From positions 73,445,412 through 73,509,411 of the forward strand of contig CM053269.1 of NCBI GenBank assembly GCA_028583415.1: DNA of 64,000 nt, given 5' to 3'. Position numbers and translations under genes: made by a program. Below are positions 35,781 to 47,534 of the stretch, piece by piece (position 1 is the first letter of the stretch; each line of letters begins with the position of its first letter). The notes below the pieces were generated by a model, which saw only the letters and a list, made by a program, of their open reading frames with translations, was not told where the DNA came from and did not search any database. This DNA is from Protea cynaroides. Taxonomy: Eukaryota > Streptophyta > Magnoliopsida > Proteales > Proteaceae.

Positions 35781-36218
35781 TGTTAGAATATTATGAGTTT
35801 AGGGTTCCCAAGAAACTCATTCTCCATCCATACAGTAGCTTTAGAACACAATAGAGAAATCATAAACTATGAATCATAAAAACATACCTGTCTATGAAGA
35901 GACTAATTCCATACGCTCCACGACGCTCCAAGCTTTGATCGAAATCCCTCGGCTACAGTCTTTCATAGCCTCCAGAGAATATCTTGACGTCTCTTCCTAA
36001 TGGGTGCAGAGAACTGATTAACCGTGGCTGTGGGGACTCTAACCCTGTATTTATAGAATACAGATGTAACCCTAAAACTCTTCCCACAATAGAATTAGGG
36101 TTATCAAACCTATCTCATACCGTGTGACGAATCAAACCAAACCGGTTATACCGTGTCAATCAGATTCCCACTGAATTAACTAGTTTCGGTAAATAATTAA
36201 ACCCACATAAATCTAACA
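35781..36218 (-). repeat. 5' LTR of the Copia element
   Basis: 438 bp, with the minus-strand primer site immediately to its left. It ends CCCACATAAATCTAACA on the plus strand, which reads TGTTAGATTTATGTGGG in the element's orientation. Confidence 0.85.
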
Positions 36219-36540
36219 ACTATGGGATGAAATCCTTTGCACCATACTGTAGCCGTCCATGATAAAGTTGCATTCTTTTCCTGGTCATCTCCCAAGCCGA
36301 TTTAACAGAAAATTTTCCTGAAATATCACAATCCCATACTATTTTGTCGTCCGCATCTTGCACTAACCAAATCCTCTCAACCATGCTGAAAAAATTCCTT
36401 TAGGCTGAAGATTGTACCATCGGTCATGCCCACACTCCATTGAGAATAAACCGAGACAATAAACATTTTTCTTTTTCTTCTCTTTTAAAATCCAGTCCAA
36501 AAAGATCCTAAAGAGAAGAACCCCCCATCCAAAATCGGTA
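36219..36540 (-). pseudogene. Duplicated LINE fragment at the array's left edge
   Basis: A near-identical copy of 27304-27620 (zf-RVT-side part of the minus-strand LINE). Its start coincides with the right target duplication of the Copia element. It leads straight into the first array unit, and the same junction is seen at 27.6 kb. Confidence 0.8.
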
Positions 36541-37116
36541 GCGATCTGAATGAGAAATTTTTTTAAAATGTGTGATAGAAGTGGAGGGCTTGGGCCTTTA
36601 GGGGTGCCCCCTGGGGGGGGTGTGAAGTCTTCGTAGTACGGCCTAACCCAATCTGATGGATCTAGTTGATTTGAATGATATATATATTTTTTTTCATGTC
36701 TTATAGTCCCACTGCATAGACGTTATTTTGGAAGGACATTTTTGAACTATGGTTTTTGGGAGATCTCCATTGTAATTGGTGTTTGTTTTAGTATTTTGGA
36801 TTGAGAATTGAGACAGAGAAAGAGAAATGAGAGATGCATTACAGGTTAGGAACTGGAAACTAATAATTAAGAATATCTGGGAACGTGGCGACATGAATCC
36901 CAAAGATGGGACATAGATTTCCAAATATTTTCTTTGATTTAAAAGTTTTGTAGATTGTTACCAAAAAAAAAAGTCTTGTAGATTTAATTAGTAAAAAGAG
37001 AATGTTTCATTCTGCACAAAAAAAAAAAAAAAAATCTGTTTCCTTAATTTTCTACACTTTTTAATTAATGACAAAAGAAAATGATCAAAAAAGGATACCA
37101 ATGTGCGACAAATATC

Positions 37117-37359
37117 GAACAGAAATCGTCTCTCGCCTGGGTTTGGGCGGGAGACTGGGCTGCCCGGATGAATGGCCACCATGTGGCACTCGGAGGGATC
37201 CGCACCCTCCATCCGAGCCGACCGCCCAGGCGACAAGCTGAGCCGACTAGGGGGTCGGCTCGGATGGAGGGCTCGGATCCCTCCGAGTGCCACATGGCGG
37301 CCATCCATCCGGACCGCCCAGTCTCCCCCCCAAACCCAGGAGGGAGACGATGTGGATCC
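37117..37359. mobile_element. Foldback MITE type 1, unit 1
   Basis: 243 bp, GC-rich and almost wholly palindromic, with arms of about 110 bp. The 9-bp direct repeat ACAAATATC lies at 37108-37116 and 37360-37368. The right end reads GAGACGATGTGGATCC; the outermost bases of the left end have drifted. Confidence 0.88.
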
Positions 37360-38420
37360 ACAAATATCATGGCTAATTCTAAAGAACTTTTTTAATGGGG
37401 ACAACCGAACAAATAAGAAGGGAGAGGGTTTCCCATGTTACCATTGTGGGGTGAAATTTCCCATGCCACCCAATGTTGAGATAGGAAATGTGTCAACCAC
37501 ATGAAACCAAATTGACAAAGGAAGTAGAGAGAAAAATAAATAAATAAATAAAATAAATAAATAAATAAATAAATAAATAAAATAAATAAGAGAAAATATG
37601 ATAGACATAGGATAGATTTTTTTTTTTTCTTCTAAAAGACGTATGATTAGGGGTCAACCCCCAAGCCCAACCTTGGATCTCTAAAAATCAACCATGAACA
37701 TGGCCCGACCCTGCCAAGACCTAAAAATAATCAGCCCAAGCCTTGACCTTGACAGAGCCAGGCCTGTTCGAGTTTGGCCCAAATATTTATTATATTATAT
37801 AAGGGTTTGTCTTTTATATTTATAAAACTATGTATTATTATATTATCTAATACATTATATATGTACTAAACTATGTATTATTATATTATGTAATACATTA
37901 TATATCTATAAAACTAAATATATAATACAAGGCTATAAATCCATAATACAATTATAGATATAGGATTGGGCTGGACCGGGCCGGACTTAACCCGATACTT
38001 TAACCAAGGTCCGACTTGATCCTGCCAGGGTTTAACAAAACATGAGTCCACATACGTCCTTGTCCAGGCTCAGGGCTGGTTTAGTTTTGTCAGAATTTAG
38101 GGTGGCTTTGGGTTCCCAGAGCAAACTTGCTGCCCACTTAATGAAGTAACTTTTTCCCTAATCTTATTTAGGGTTCGTCAATTTCGATTCAAGTTGGCAA
38201 ATTCTCCATTCCATTTTCTTAACCTTTTTTATTTTTTATTTTTTATTTTTTAATTCTTAAAAATTAATTACGGTGTGGAAAAAAAAGGGAAAGATAAAGA
38301 TTGCAAGGCCCAAAAAAGAGAGATTTTGGTTAACGCTTGTACTTTATACATAAAAAGAAAAAAAAATAGAGATTTAAGGGGTATTAATAGAGGGATGTAG
38401 AGATTTTGGGTGTTAATTGA

Positions 38421-38667
38421 GGATCCACATAGTCTCATTCCTGAGATTCGAGAGGAGGGGCGGCGGCTTCGATGGATGGTCGACACTTGGCTCTCGGGTG
38501 AATCCTAGCCATCCATCGGAGCCGACACCCCTGTCATCTCAGCTTGTCGGCTGGGGTGTCGGCTCGGATGGACTGCTCGGATTCACCAGAGAGCCAGGTG
38601 TCAGCCATCTATCCAGGCTGCCATCCCTCCTCCCGAATCTCAGCAAGGATACGATTTGAATCCGTCC
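38421..38667. mobile_element. Foldback MITE type 2, unit 1
   Basis: 247 bp from GGATCCACATAGTCTC to ATTTGAATCCGTCC, with a central TGTCGGCTCGGATGG shared with the type 1 element in inverted form. Flanks are GTTAATTGA (38412-38420) and GTTAATAGA (38668-38676), a 9-bp duplication with one change. It lies about 780 bp upstream of the cystatin start. Confidence 0.88.
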
Positions 38668-39227
38668 GTTAATAGAGGGTTGGAGAAATTTAAGCAGTGG
38701 TAAGTGGTAACGCAATGACGTGGAGTAAAGGGTGTCAAATCCATTTGAATTCTTATTTTTAATATCATTACCATATCTGTTTTATATTATTTTTATTCAG
38801 TATTGTATTTTTAATTCTCTATTTCCATTACGTAATCCCAATTTGATCCACCATATTGATACGGTACTGAATAAAATTTTATTTTTCTATAATGTTACCG
38901 TACCGATTATATTGAGGTTCGATTCGCTATGGTTTTTAAATATTCAGTTTCAATATACGTTTTGTTACTATATCGATACCAATAAAGATAAATTTAGGAT
39001 GACATATTGACCGATAAAAATCCTCTCTTATCGCCCAGCCTGTTAGTCATCTATCAGACGGGTTGGGATCCATCGGCATATGTACCAAACATCTTAACCC
39101 ATTCGATCAAAGTAACATGACTAGACAATAGAAGACGATTCAGGTCCCACTTTGACACCTATATTTAAATTCAGCTTCCATTTTATATCACTGTTTATGT
39201 AAATTTAAGATTCTTCCACTTATGGAC

Positions 39228-39322
39228 GGATACCAATCCATCAGAAGATTGTATCTAATCTCATGAGGTGTCTCCCTTATTTCCCTTGAGATTAGATACA
39301 ATCTTCTGATAGATTGATATCC
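39228..39322. other. Hairpin in the cystatin 1 promoter
   Basis: The arms 39240-39263 and 39287-39310 are perfect 24-bp inverted copies separated by 23 bases, with imperfect pairing continuing outward to 39228 and 39322. It lies 129 bp before the ATG and is absent from the old copy at 21.8 kb, so it was inserted after that split. Possible small MITE or small-RNA-forming hairpin. Confidence 0.85.
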
Positions 39323-39400
39323 TATGTGGGACAGCTTTCTTTAGATGATACCGCTAAAATCTTGAAGATTCTTAACAAGAGGCATTAAAGATCGCATCCA

Positions 39401-39406
39401 TATAAG
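39401..39406 (+). promoter_or_regulatory. Possible TATA box of array cystatins
   Basis: TATAAG lies 45 bp before the ATG. Equivalents are at 44465, 49575 (TATAAT), 54668 and 59778. If used, the leader would be only about 15 bases, so the call is tentative. Confidence 0.35.
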
Positions 39407-39450
39407 TCCAACAAATCAAGCTATCAAGTGTGAACAAAATTACAAAGACT

Positions 39451-39807
39451 ATGGCTTCCCAATATGTCTTGATTGTTCTTGTTTCTTATTTGCTTCTTTT
39501 GCAAAATACTTTAGCTATTCATAGGTCAAGCCCACTCCTGGGAGGATGGAAACCTATCGAAGATGTGAATACTTCAAAAGTTAAAGAGATTGGTGAATTT
39601 GCAGTCACTGAACACAACAAAGAGGCAAAACTGGATCTCCAATTTGATGCAGTGAAGAAAGGTGAATTTCAATTTGTTCTTGGAACTAATTACAGACTTG
39701 TTATTTCTGCAAAAGACCATGGAATTGCTAGTGATTACAATGTTGAGGTTTCTGAGCTACCTTTGCCGACAAAGCCTAAGAAACTTAATTCTTTTACCAA
39801 GGCTTAA
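39451..39807 (+). CDS. Secreted cystatin, array copy 1 (118 aa)
   Basis: Phytocystatin; the family inhibits papain-like cysteine proteases by inserting the N-terminal glycine, the QxVxG loop and a Trp-containing loop into the active-site cleft. I see a signal peptide (residues 1-22), the N-terminal GG at 31-32, the plant helix motif IGEFAVTEHN (47-56) and QFVLG (74-78). The usual PW of the second hairpin is absent: the region reads SELPLPTKPKKLNSF. Start chosen at ATG 39451; an upstream in-frame GTG at 39430 is not a plant start. Relative to copies 2 and 3 it has Tyr13, His24, Leu30 and Thr41. It resembles CYS5-type cystatins from memory. Confidence 0.88.
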   Translation: MASQYVLIVLVSYLLLLQNTLAIHRSSPLLGGWKPIEDVNTSKVKEIGEFAVTEHNKEAKLDLQFDAVKKGEFQFVLGTNYRLVISAKDHGIASDYNVEVSELPLPTKPKKLNSFTKA

Positions 39808-39878
39808 TGGGTTTGTAACAATAATGGAGAGTGAGAACCTTTTTTGTCAAAGGTCTTAAGTCACTTTCTAATATCTTA

Positions 39879-39884
39879 AATAAA
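39879..39884 (+). terminator. Polyadenylation signal of cystatin 1
   Basis: AATAAA 72 bases after the stop codon. The same signal follows each array copy at a similar distance. Confidence 0.55.
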
Positions 39885-40807
39885 ACATTCCTTATGCCAA
39901 AAAAATCATATCTTTTTTTTTTTATTTCTTTATTATCATTTTACTTTTTGTGAGTTCTATAGAGCTTCATTGACTAAGATTTTATAAGTTGTGAATACCG
40001 GTTATCATCTTTAAAAAAAAAAAAAAAAAAAACAGTTGATATCCAGGTCTCAAACCAACCAAAGCCGAAGATTGAGGCTATAGGGATTTTGAAGTTGACC
40101 TCCCACAGCAGGGAGTGTAAGGGAAAGAGTATGACTGTTCAATATTTCTGTCTCAACCCACAAAATCACTTATGGCTTTAGAAAATTTTCCTATTTTGGA
40201 TGATATTTAAATGTTACTATTTGAACTTCAGTCTGTAATAATTGTGAAACAACCCAGAGGTTCCATTTTTTCAAAATGTGCTAAAATATAATGTCATGCT
40301 AATGGTGTTGGGAGCTTAGGGTGGAGGGAGAGAGAGAGAATGTGTGTGTATTATAACCTCTAACGTTAGCTCAAAGGCCCTTTTTTTTTTTAACATTTGT
40401 TATTCAAAAACCCTTGAAAGGAGAATAGTGTCTGAACCATAATTAGTTAAGACGGGAACGATTAAAAAAAAAAAAAAAAAACAAAGGGATGGAACAGGTT
40501 TTAAAAAGAGCAAAATAAGAATGGTACAATAAAAAAAAAAAGTCATACATTCTGAGAGTGATATAAAAAGAATACTGAATCATACGTTTGTCAAGACTCC
40601 AAGCATGAATCCACTCTTCACCCATTAGCAAGAGAACTAAGATATCTTCTGGAGGTTGTGGAAAACTGTGATCGAGGGATTGCAATCAAAACTTAAAGAT
40701 TAAAGGAAGATCAAACTTCATAATAGGTATATGATTATTTTCAAGTTTTCTATTACCATTGTGTTCTATGACTGAAGAAGATCTGAATCCAAGTTTAGGG
40801 GTCAAAT

Positions 40808-41626
40808 AAATATGAATATATCATCAGCAAATAACAAATGTGTCGGAATCGTACCTCTACCATTGTAAATGGCCTGAATACAACCTTTATTCGCAAGATG
40901 TTGTAATCCCTTGCATAACACCTTGTCTGCCAGAACAAACAATAAAGGAGATAGGGGGTCACCTTGTCTCAAATCTCTTTCAGGTAAAAAAAAAACTCAT
41001 TGGGCCACTATTTACCATCACAGATAATTTGACTGAGTGCAATAAAACTGTAACTCTCATAACAAAAGTTAATGAGAACCCAAATTTGCGAAGAACAACT
41101 ACTAAAAAATCCCATTCCAATGTATCATAAGCTTTATGAATGTCAATCTGCAAAGCAATACTTCATTTTTTTGTCTTTTGATGCATCAAAGATACCAACT
41201 CCGAAGCCATACCAATGTTATCATGGATTAACCATCTTTTTCACAAACGCTCCTTGGGATGGAGACACAAGTTTTTCAACAAACCTCCCTAATCTACTTG
41301 ATAATATCTTAAGAATGATTTTATACACAAAATTCCCCACACAAATAGATCTAAACTTCGAAAGCTTTATAATAGCCCCATCAATTTTAGGGATCAAAGT
41401 AATGAAATTAGTATTCATCTCTCAGTAGGGTCCCAGAAACAAAGAAAGACTTTACAGCTGCACAAACATCCTTTCCTAAAACATCCCAACAAGTACAGAA
41501 AAACTCTGGCCTAGGAGCACTCTCAGGATTCATAGTACCGAACATCCCTTCAATACCTTGATCCATAATTTTGTAGTACATTTGTGATCCATTTTGAAAA
41601 TTGACTTACTTTGACAAAATTCGGTG
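40808..41626 (-). pseudogene. LINE reverse-transcriptase fragment, unit 1
   Basis: On the minus strand: MNTNFITLIPKIDG, FRSICVGNFVYKI, LSSRLGRFVEKLVSPSQGAF, IDIHKAYDTLEWDFL and, at the left edge, LLFADDIFIF. These are RT fingers and palm of a plant L1-type LINE. It is cut at the ADD box on one side and at the unit junction on the other. Several frameshifts. Confidence 0.85.
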
Positions 41627-42207
41627 GCGATCTGAATGAGAAATTCTTTTAAAATGTGTGATTGAAGTGGAGGGCATGGGCCTTTAGGGGTGCCCCCTGG
41701 GGGGGCGGGGGGTGTGAAGTCTTCGTAGTACGGCCTAACCCGATCTGATGGATCTAGTTGATTTGAATGATTTATATTTTTTTTTTCATGTCTTACAGTC
41801 CTACTGCATAGACGTTTTTTTTGAAGGACATTTTTGAACTAGGGTTTTTGGGAGATCTCCATTGTAATTGATGTTTGTTTTAGTATTTTGGATTGAGAAT
41901 TGAGACAGAGAAAGAGAAATGAGAGATGCATTACAGGTTAGGAACTTAAAACTAATAATTAAGAATATCTGGGAACGTGGCCACATGAATCCCAAAGATG
42001 GGACATAGATTTCCAAACAATTTTTTTTGATTTAAAAGTCTTTTAGATTGTTACCAAAAAATAAAAAGTCTTGTAGATTTAATTAGTAAAAAGAGAATGT
42101 TTCATTTTGCACAAAAAAAAAAAAGTCTGTTTCCTTAATTATCTACACTTTTTAATTAATGACAAAAGAAAATGATCAAAAAAGGATACCAATGTGCGAC
42201 AAATATC

Positions 42208-42449
42208 GAACAGAAATCGTCTCCCGCCTGGGTTTGGGCGGGAGACTGGGCGGCCCGGATGGATGACCGTCATGTGGCACTCGGAGGGATCCGAGCCCTC
42301 CATCCGAGCCGACCGCCCAGTCGACAAGCTGAGCCGACTGGGGGTCGGCTCGGAAGGAGGGCTCGGATCCCTCCGAGTGCCACATGGCGGCCATCCATCC
42401 GGGCCGCCCAGTCTCCCTCTCAAACCCAGGCGGGAGACGATGTGGATCC
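42208..42449. mobile_element. Foldback MITE type 1, unit 2
   Basis: Duplication ACAAATATC at 42199-42207 and 42450-42458. The inverted arms remain nearly perfect, which indicates recent spread of the unit. Confidence 0.87.
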
Positions 42450-43520
42450 ACAAATATCATGGCTAATTCTAAAGAACTTTCTTAATGGGGACAACCGGAC
42501 AAATAAGAAGGGAGAGGGTTTCCCATGTTACCATTGTGGGGCGAAATTTCCCATGGCACCCAATGTTGGGATAGGAAATGTGTCAACCACATGAAACCAA
42601 ATTGGCAAAGGAAGTACAGAGAAAAATAAATAAATAAATAAATAAATAAAATAAATAAATAAGAGAAAATATGAGAGACATAGGATAGATTTTTTTTTTT
42701 CTTCTAAAAGACGTACGATTAGGGGTCAACAGGGCTGGATTGGGCCAGACATTTTAAAACCCAAGCCCAACCTTGGATCTCTAAAAATCTACCATGAACA
42801 TGGCCCGGCCCTGCCAAGGCCTAAAAATACTCAGCCCAAGCCTTGACCTTGACAGAGCCAGGCCTGTTCGAGTTTGGCCCAAATATTTATAATATTATAT
42901 AAGGGTTTGTCTTTTATATTTATAAAACTATGTATTATTATATTATCTAATACAATATATATGTACTAAAACTATGTATTATTATATTATGTAATACATT
43001 ATATATCTATAAAACTAAATATATAATACAAGGCTATAAATCCATAATACAATTATAGATATAGGATTGGGTTGGACCGCGCCGGACTTAACCCAATACT
43101 TTAATCAAGGTCCGACTTGACCTGCCAGGGTTTAACAAAACATGAGTCCACATGCGTCCTTGTCCAGGCTCAGGGCCGGTATAGTCTTGTCAGAATTTAG
43201 GGTGGGTTTGAGTTCCCAGAGGAAACTTGCTGCCCACTTAATGAAGTAACTTTTTCCCTAATCTTATTTAGGGTCCCTCAATTCCGATTCAAGTTGGAAA
43301 ATTCTCCATTCCATTTTCTTAACCTTTTTTATTTTTTATTTTTTATTTTTTAATTCTTAACATTTAATTACGGTGTGGAAAAAAATGGGAAAGATAAAGA
43401 TTGCATGGCCCAAAAAAGAGAGATTTTAGTCAACGCTTGTACTTTATGCATAAAAAGAAAAAAAAATAGAGATTTAAGGGGTATTAATAGAGGGATGTAG
43501 AGATTTTGGGTGTTAATTGA

Positions 43521-43767
43521 GGATCCACATAGTCTCATTCCTGAGATTCGAGAGGAGGGGCGGCGGCTTCGATGGATGGTCGACACTTGGCTCTCGGGTG
43601 AATTTTTGTCATCCATCGGAGCCGACACCCCTGTCATCTCAGCTTGTCGGCTGGGGTGTCGGCTCGGATGGACTGCTCGGATTCAGCAGAGAGCCAAGTG
43701 TCAGCCATCCATCCAGGCTGTCATCCCTCCTCCCGAATCTCAGCAAGGATACGATTTGAATCCGTCC
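43521..43767. mobile_element. Foldback MITE type 2, unit 2
   Basis: Flanks GTTAATTGA (43512-43520) and ATTGATAGA (43768-43776), two or three changes from each other. The left flank shares the unit 1 variant. Confidence 0.85.
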
Positions 43768-44291
43768 ATTGATAGAGGGATGGAGATATTTAAACAGTGG
43801 TAAGTGGTAACGCAATGACGTGGAGTAAAGGGTGTCAAATCCATTTGAATTATTATTTTTAATATCATTACCATATCTGTTTTATATTATTTTTATTCAA
43901 TATTGTATTTTTAATTCTGTATTTCCATTACGTAATCCCAATTTGATCCACCATATTGATACGGTACTGAATATATTGAGGTTCGATTCGCTATGGTTTT
44001 TAAATATTCAGTTTCAATATACGTTTTGTTACTATATCGACACCAATAAAGAAAAATTTAGGATGACATATTGACCGATAAAAATCCTCTCTTATCGCCC
44101 AGCCTGTTAGTCATCTATGAGACGGGTTGGGATCAATCGGCATATGTACCAAACATCTTAACCCATTCGATCAAAGTGACATGACTAGACAATAGAAGAC
44201 GATTCAGGTCCCACTTTGACAACTATATTTAAATTCAGTTTCCATTTTATATCACTGTTTATGTAAATTTAAGATTCTTCCATTTATGGAC

Positions 44292-44386
44292 GGATACCAA
44301 TCCATCAGAAGATTGTATCTAATCTCATGAGGTGTCTCCCTTATTTCCCTTGAGATTAGATACAATCTTCTGATAGATTGATATCC
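44292..44386. other. Hairpin in the cystatin 2 promoter
   Basis: Same perfect 24-bp arms as in unit 1, at 129 bp before the ATG. Confidence 0.85.
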
Positions 44387-44514
44387 TATGTGGGACAGCT
44401 TTCTTTAGATGATACCGCTAAAATCTTGAAGATTCTTAACAAGAGGCATTAAAGATCGCATCCATATAAGTCCAACAAATCAAGTTATCAAGTGTGAACA
44501 AAATTACAAAGACT

Positions 44515-44871
44515 ATGGCTTCCCAATATGTCTTGATTGTTCTTGTTTCTTGTTTGCTTCTTTTGCAAAATACTTTAGCTATTCCTAGGTCAAGCCCACT
44601 CCCGGGAGGATGGAAACCTATCGAAGATGTGAACAGCTCAAAAGTTAAAGAGATTGGTGAATTTGCAGTCACTGAACACAACAAAGAGGCAAAACTGGAT
44701 CTCCAATTTGATGCAGTGAAGAAAGGTGAATTTCAATTTGTTCTTGGAACTAATTACAGACTTGTTATTTCTGCAAATGACCATGGAATTGCTAGTGATT
44801 ACAATGTTGAGGTTTCTGAGCTACCTTTGCCGACAAAGCCTAAGAAACTTAATTCTTTTACCAAGGCTTAA
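44515..44871 (+). CDS. Secreted cystatin, array copy 2 (118 aa)
   Basis: Intact ORF with signal peptide ending around NTLA, then IPRSSPLPGGW, helix motif IGEFAVTEHN and QFVLG at residues 74-78. It differs from copy 3 by a single residue, Asn88 in ISANDHG instead of Lys. The second-loop tryptophan is missing as in the other copies. It was probably produced by the most recent duplication or conversion event together with copy 3. Apoplast or vacuole is the expected site because of the signal peptide. Confidence 0.88.
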   Translation: MASQYVLIVLVSCLLLLQNTLAIPRSSPLPGGWKPIEDVNSSKVKEIGEFAVTEHNKEAKLDLQFDAVKKGEFQFVLGTNYRLVISANDHGIASDYNVEVSELPLPTKPKKLNSFTKA

Positions 44872-45069
44872 TGGGTTTGTAACAACAATGGAGAGTGAGA
44901 ACCTTTTTTTGTCAAAGGTCTTAAGTCACTTTCTAATATCTTAAATAAAACATTCCTTATGCCAAAAAAATCATATATTTTTTATTTTATTTTTTTATTA
45001 TCATTTTACTTTTTGTGAGTTCTATAGCTTGATTGACTAAGATTTTATAAGTTGTGAATACCGGTTATC

Positions 45070-45103
<34 letters not shown>

Positions 45104-45859
45104 AGTTGATATCCAGGTCTCAAACCAACCAAAGCCGAAGATTGAGACTATAGGGATTTTGAAGTTGACCTCCCACAGCAGGGAGTGTAAGGGAAAGAGT
45201 ATGACTGTTCAATATTTCTGTCTCAACCCACAAAATCAATTCTGGCTTTCGGAAAATTTTCCTATTTTGGATGATATTTAAATTTTACTATTTGAACTTC
45301 ATCTGTAATAATTGGGAAACAACCCAGAAGTTCCATTTTTTCAAAATATGCTAAAATATAATGTCATGCTAACGGTGTTGGGAGCTTAGGGTGGAGGGAG
45401 AGAGAAAGAATGTGTGTGTATTATAACCTCTAACGTTAGCTCAAAGGCCCTTTTTTTTTAACATTTGTTAAAATTTCAAAAACCCTTGAAAGGAGAATAG
45501 TGTCTGAACCATAATTAGTTAAGACGGGAACGATTAAAAAAAAAAAAAAAAACAGAGGGATGGAACAGGTTTTAAAAAGAGAAAAATAAGAATGGTACAA
45601 TAAAAAAAAAAGTCATACATTCTGAGAGTGATAGAAAAAGAATACTGAATTATACGTTTGTCAAGACTCCAAGCATGAATCCACTCTGCACCCATTAGCA
45701 AGAGAACTAAGATATCTTCTGGAGGTTGTGGAAGACTGTGATCGAGGGATTGCAATCAAAACTTGAAGATTAAAGGAAGATCAAACTTCATAATAGGTAT
45801 ATGATTATTTTCAAGTTTTCTATTACCATTGTGTTCTATGACCGAAGAAGATCTGAATC

Positions 45860-46695
45860 CAAGTTTAGGGGTCAAATAAATATGAATATATCATCAACAA
45901 ATAACAAATGTGTTGGAGTCGCCGTACCTCTACCATTGTAAATGGCCTGAATACAACCTTTATTCACAAGATGTTGTAATCCCTTGCATAACACCTTTTC
46001 TGCCAGAACAAACAATAAGGGAGATAGGGGGTCACTTTGTCTCAAATCTCTTTCAGGTCCAAAAAAACTCACTGGGCCACTATTTACCATCACAGATAAT
46101 TTGACTGAGTGCAATAAAACTGTAACTCTCATAACAAAAGTTTATGAGAACCCAAATTTGCGAAGAACAACTACTAAAAAATCCCATTCCAATGTATCAT
46201 AAGCTTTATGAATGTCAATCTTCAAAGCAATACTTCATTTTTTTGTCTTTTGATGCATCAAAGATACCAACTCCGAAGCCATACCAATGTTATCATGGAT
46301 TAACCATCTTTTTCACAAACGCTCCTTGGGATGGAGACACAAGTTTTTCAACAAACCTCCCTAATCTACTTGATAATATCTTAGGAATGATTTTATACAC
46401 AAAATTCCCCACACAAATAGATCTAAACTTCGAAAGCTTTATAGCCCCATCAATTTTAGGGATCAAAGTAATGAAATTAGTATTCATCTCTCAGTAGGGT
46501 CCCAGAAACAAAGAAAGACTTTACAGCTGCACAAACATCTTTTCCTAAAACATCCCAACAAGTACAGAAAAACTCTGGCCTAGGAGCACTCTCAGGATTC
46601 ATAGTACCGAACATCCCTTCAATACCTTGATCCATAATTTTGTAGTACATTTGTGATCCACTTTGAAAATTAACTTACTTTGACAAAATTCGGTG
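45860..46695 (-). pseudogene. LINE reverse-transcriptase fragment, unit 2
   Basis: Same extent as in unit 1. The ADD box reads FVDD here because of a single base change. The frame 46132-45872 stays open over RQSDPLSPLLFVLAEKVLCKG. Confidence 0.85.
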
Positions 46696-47291
46696 GCGAT
46701 CTGAATGAGAAATTCTTTTAAAATGTGTGATTGAAGTGGAGGGCTTGGGCCTTTAGGGGTGCCCCCTGGGGGGGCGGGGGGTGTGAAGTCTTCGTAGTAC
46801 GGCTTAACCCGATCTGATGGATCTAGTTGATTTGAATGATTTATATTTTTTTTTTCATGTCTTACAGTCCTACTGCATAGACGTTTTTTTTTAAGGACAT
46901 TTTTGAACTAGGGTTTTTGGGAGATCTCCATTGTAATTGATGTTTGTTTTAGTATTTTGGATTGAGAATTGAGACAGAGAAAGAGAAATGAGAGATGCAT
47001 TACAGGTTAGGAACTTAAAACTAATAATTAAGAATATCTGGGAACGTGGCGACATGAATCCCAAAGATGGGACATAGATTTCCAAACATTTTTTTTTTTT
47101 TGATTTAAAAGTCTTTTAGATTGTTACCAAAAAATAAAAAGTCTTGTAGATTTAATTAGTAAAAAGAGAATGTTTCATTTTGCACAAAAAAAAAAAAAAA
47201 AAAAAAAAGTCTGTTTCCTTAATTATCTACACTTTTTAATTAATGACAAAAGAAAATGATCAAAAAAGGATACCAATGTGCGATAAATATC

Positions 47292-47534
47292 GAACAGAAA
47301 TCGTCTCCCCCCGGGTTTGGGCGGAAGAGGCGGGCGGCCCAAATGGATGACCGTCATGTGGCACTCGGAGGGATCCGAGCCCTCCATCCGAGCCAACCGC
47401 CCAGTTGACAAGCTGTGCCGACTGGGGGGTCGGCTCAGAAGGAGGGCTCGGATCCCTCCGAGTGCCACGTGGCGGCCATCCATCCGGGCCGCCCAGTCTC
47501 CCTCCCAAACCCAGGCGGGAGACGATGTGGATCC
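47292..47534. mobile_element. Foldback MITE type 1, unit 3
   Basis: Flanks ATAAATATC (47283-47291) and ACAAATATC (47535-47543). The left arm has decayed slightly more than in units 1 and 2. Confidence 0.85.

Larger units (their letters stand above)
29661..36218 (-). mobile_element. Decayed Copia-type LTR retrotransposon
   Basis: On the minus strand the order is: 5' LTR 35781-36218, primer site complementary to tRNA-Met (about 35770-35778), about 5.6 kb of internal sequence, polypurine tract (30097-30108) and 3' LTR 29661-30096. ACTAT lies at both borders (29657-29661 and 36219-36223) if the terminal TG of the left LTR was lost. No long ORF survives. Scattered Copia RNase H remnants near 30825-31200 fix the superfamily. 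It sits in a LINE fragment, whose sequence resumes at 36219. Confidence 0.82.
36541..41626 (+). repeat. Cystatin array unit 1
   Basis: First of five head-to-tail units of about 5.1 kb, aligned on GCGATCTGAATGAGAAATT. Order: G-run near 36610; first foldback element; TAAA microsatellite (about 37535-37585); a segment rich in GGCCCGA/GGGCCGG phrases with TATA-rich core (about 37655-38060) that may be another old element; second foldback element; promoter hairpin; cystatin; A-run (40011-40031); LINE RT fragment. Confidence 0.9.
41627..46695 (+). repeat. Cystatin array unit 2
   Basis: Same order as unit 1 and very similar to unit 3. It differs by a deletion of about 40 bases near 43970-43975 in the region upstream of the cystatin (the TTTTGTTTTCTATAATG segment is missing) and by a longer A-run at 45075-45102. 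Confidence 0.9.

Noticed and set aside
37065..37404. Overlapping ORFs of about 100-140 aa on both strands across the type 1 foldback element (also 42139-42594, 47223-47679, 52309-52666, 57390-57886)
   Set aside because: The DNA is palindromic, so the same peptide appears on both strands. The ORFs reflect GC-rich inverted arms, not genes.
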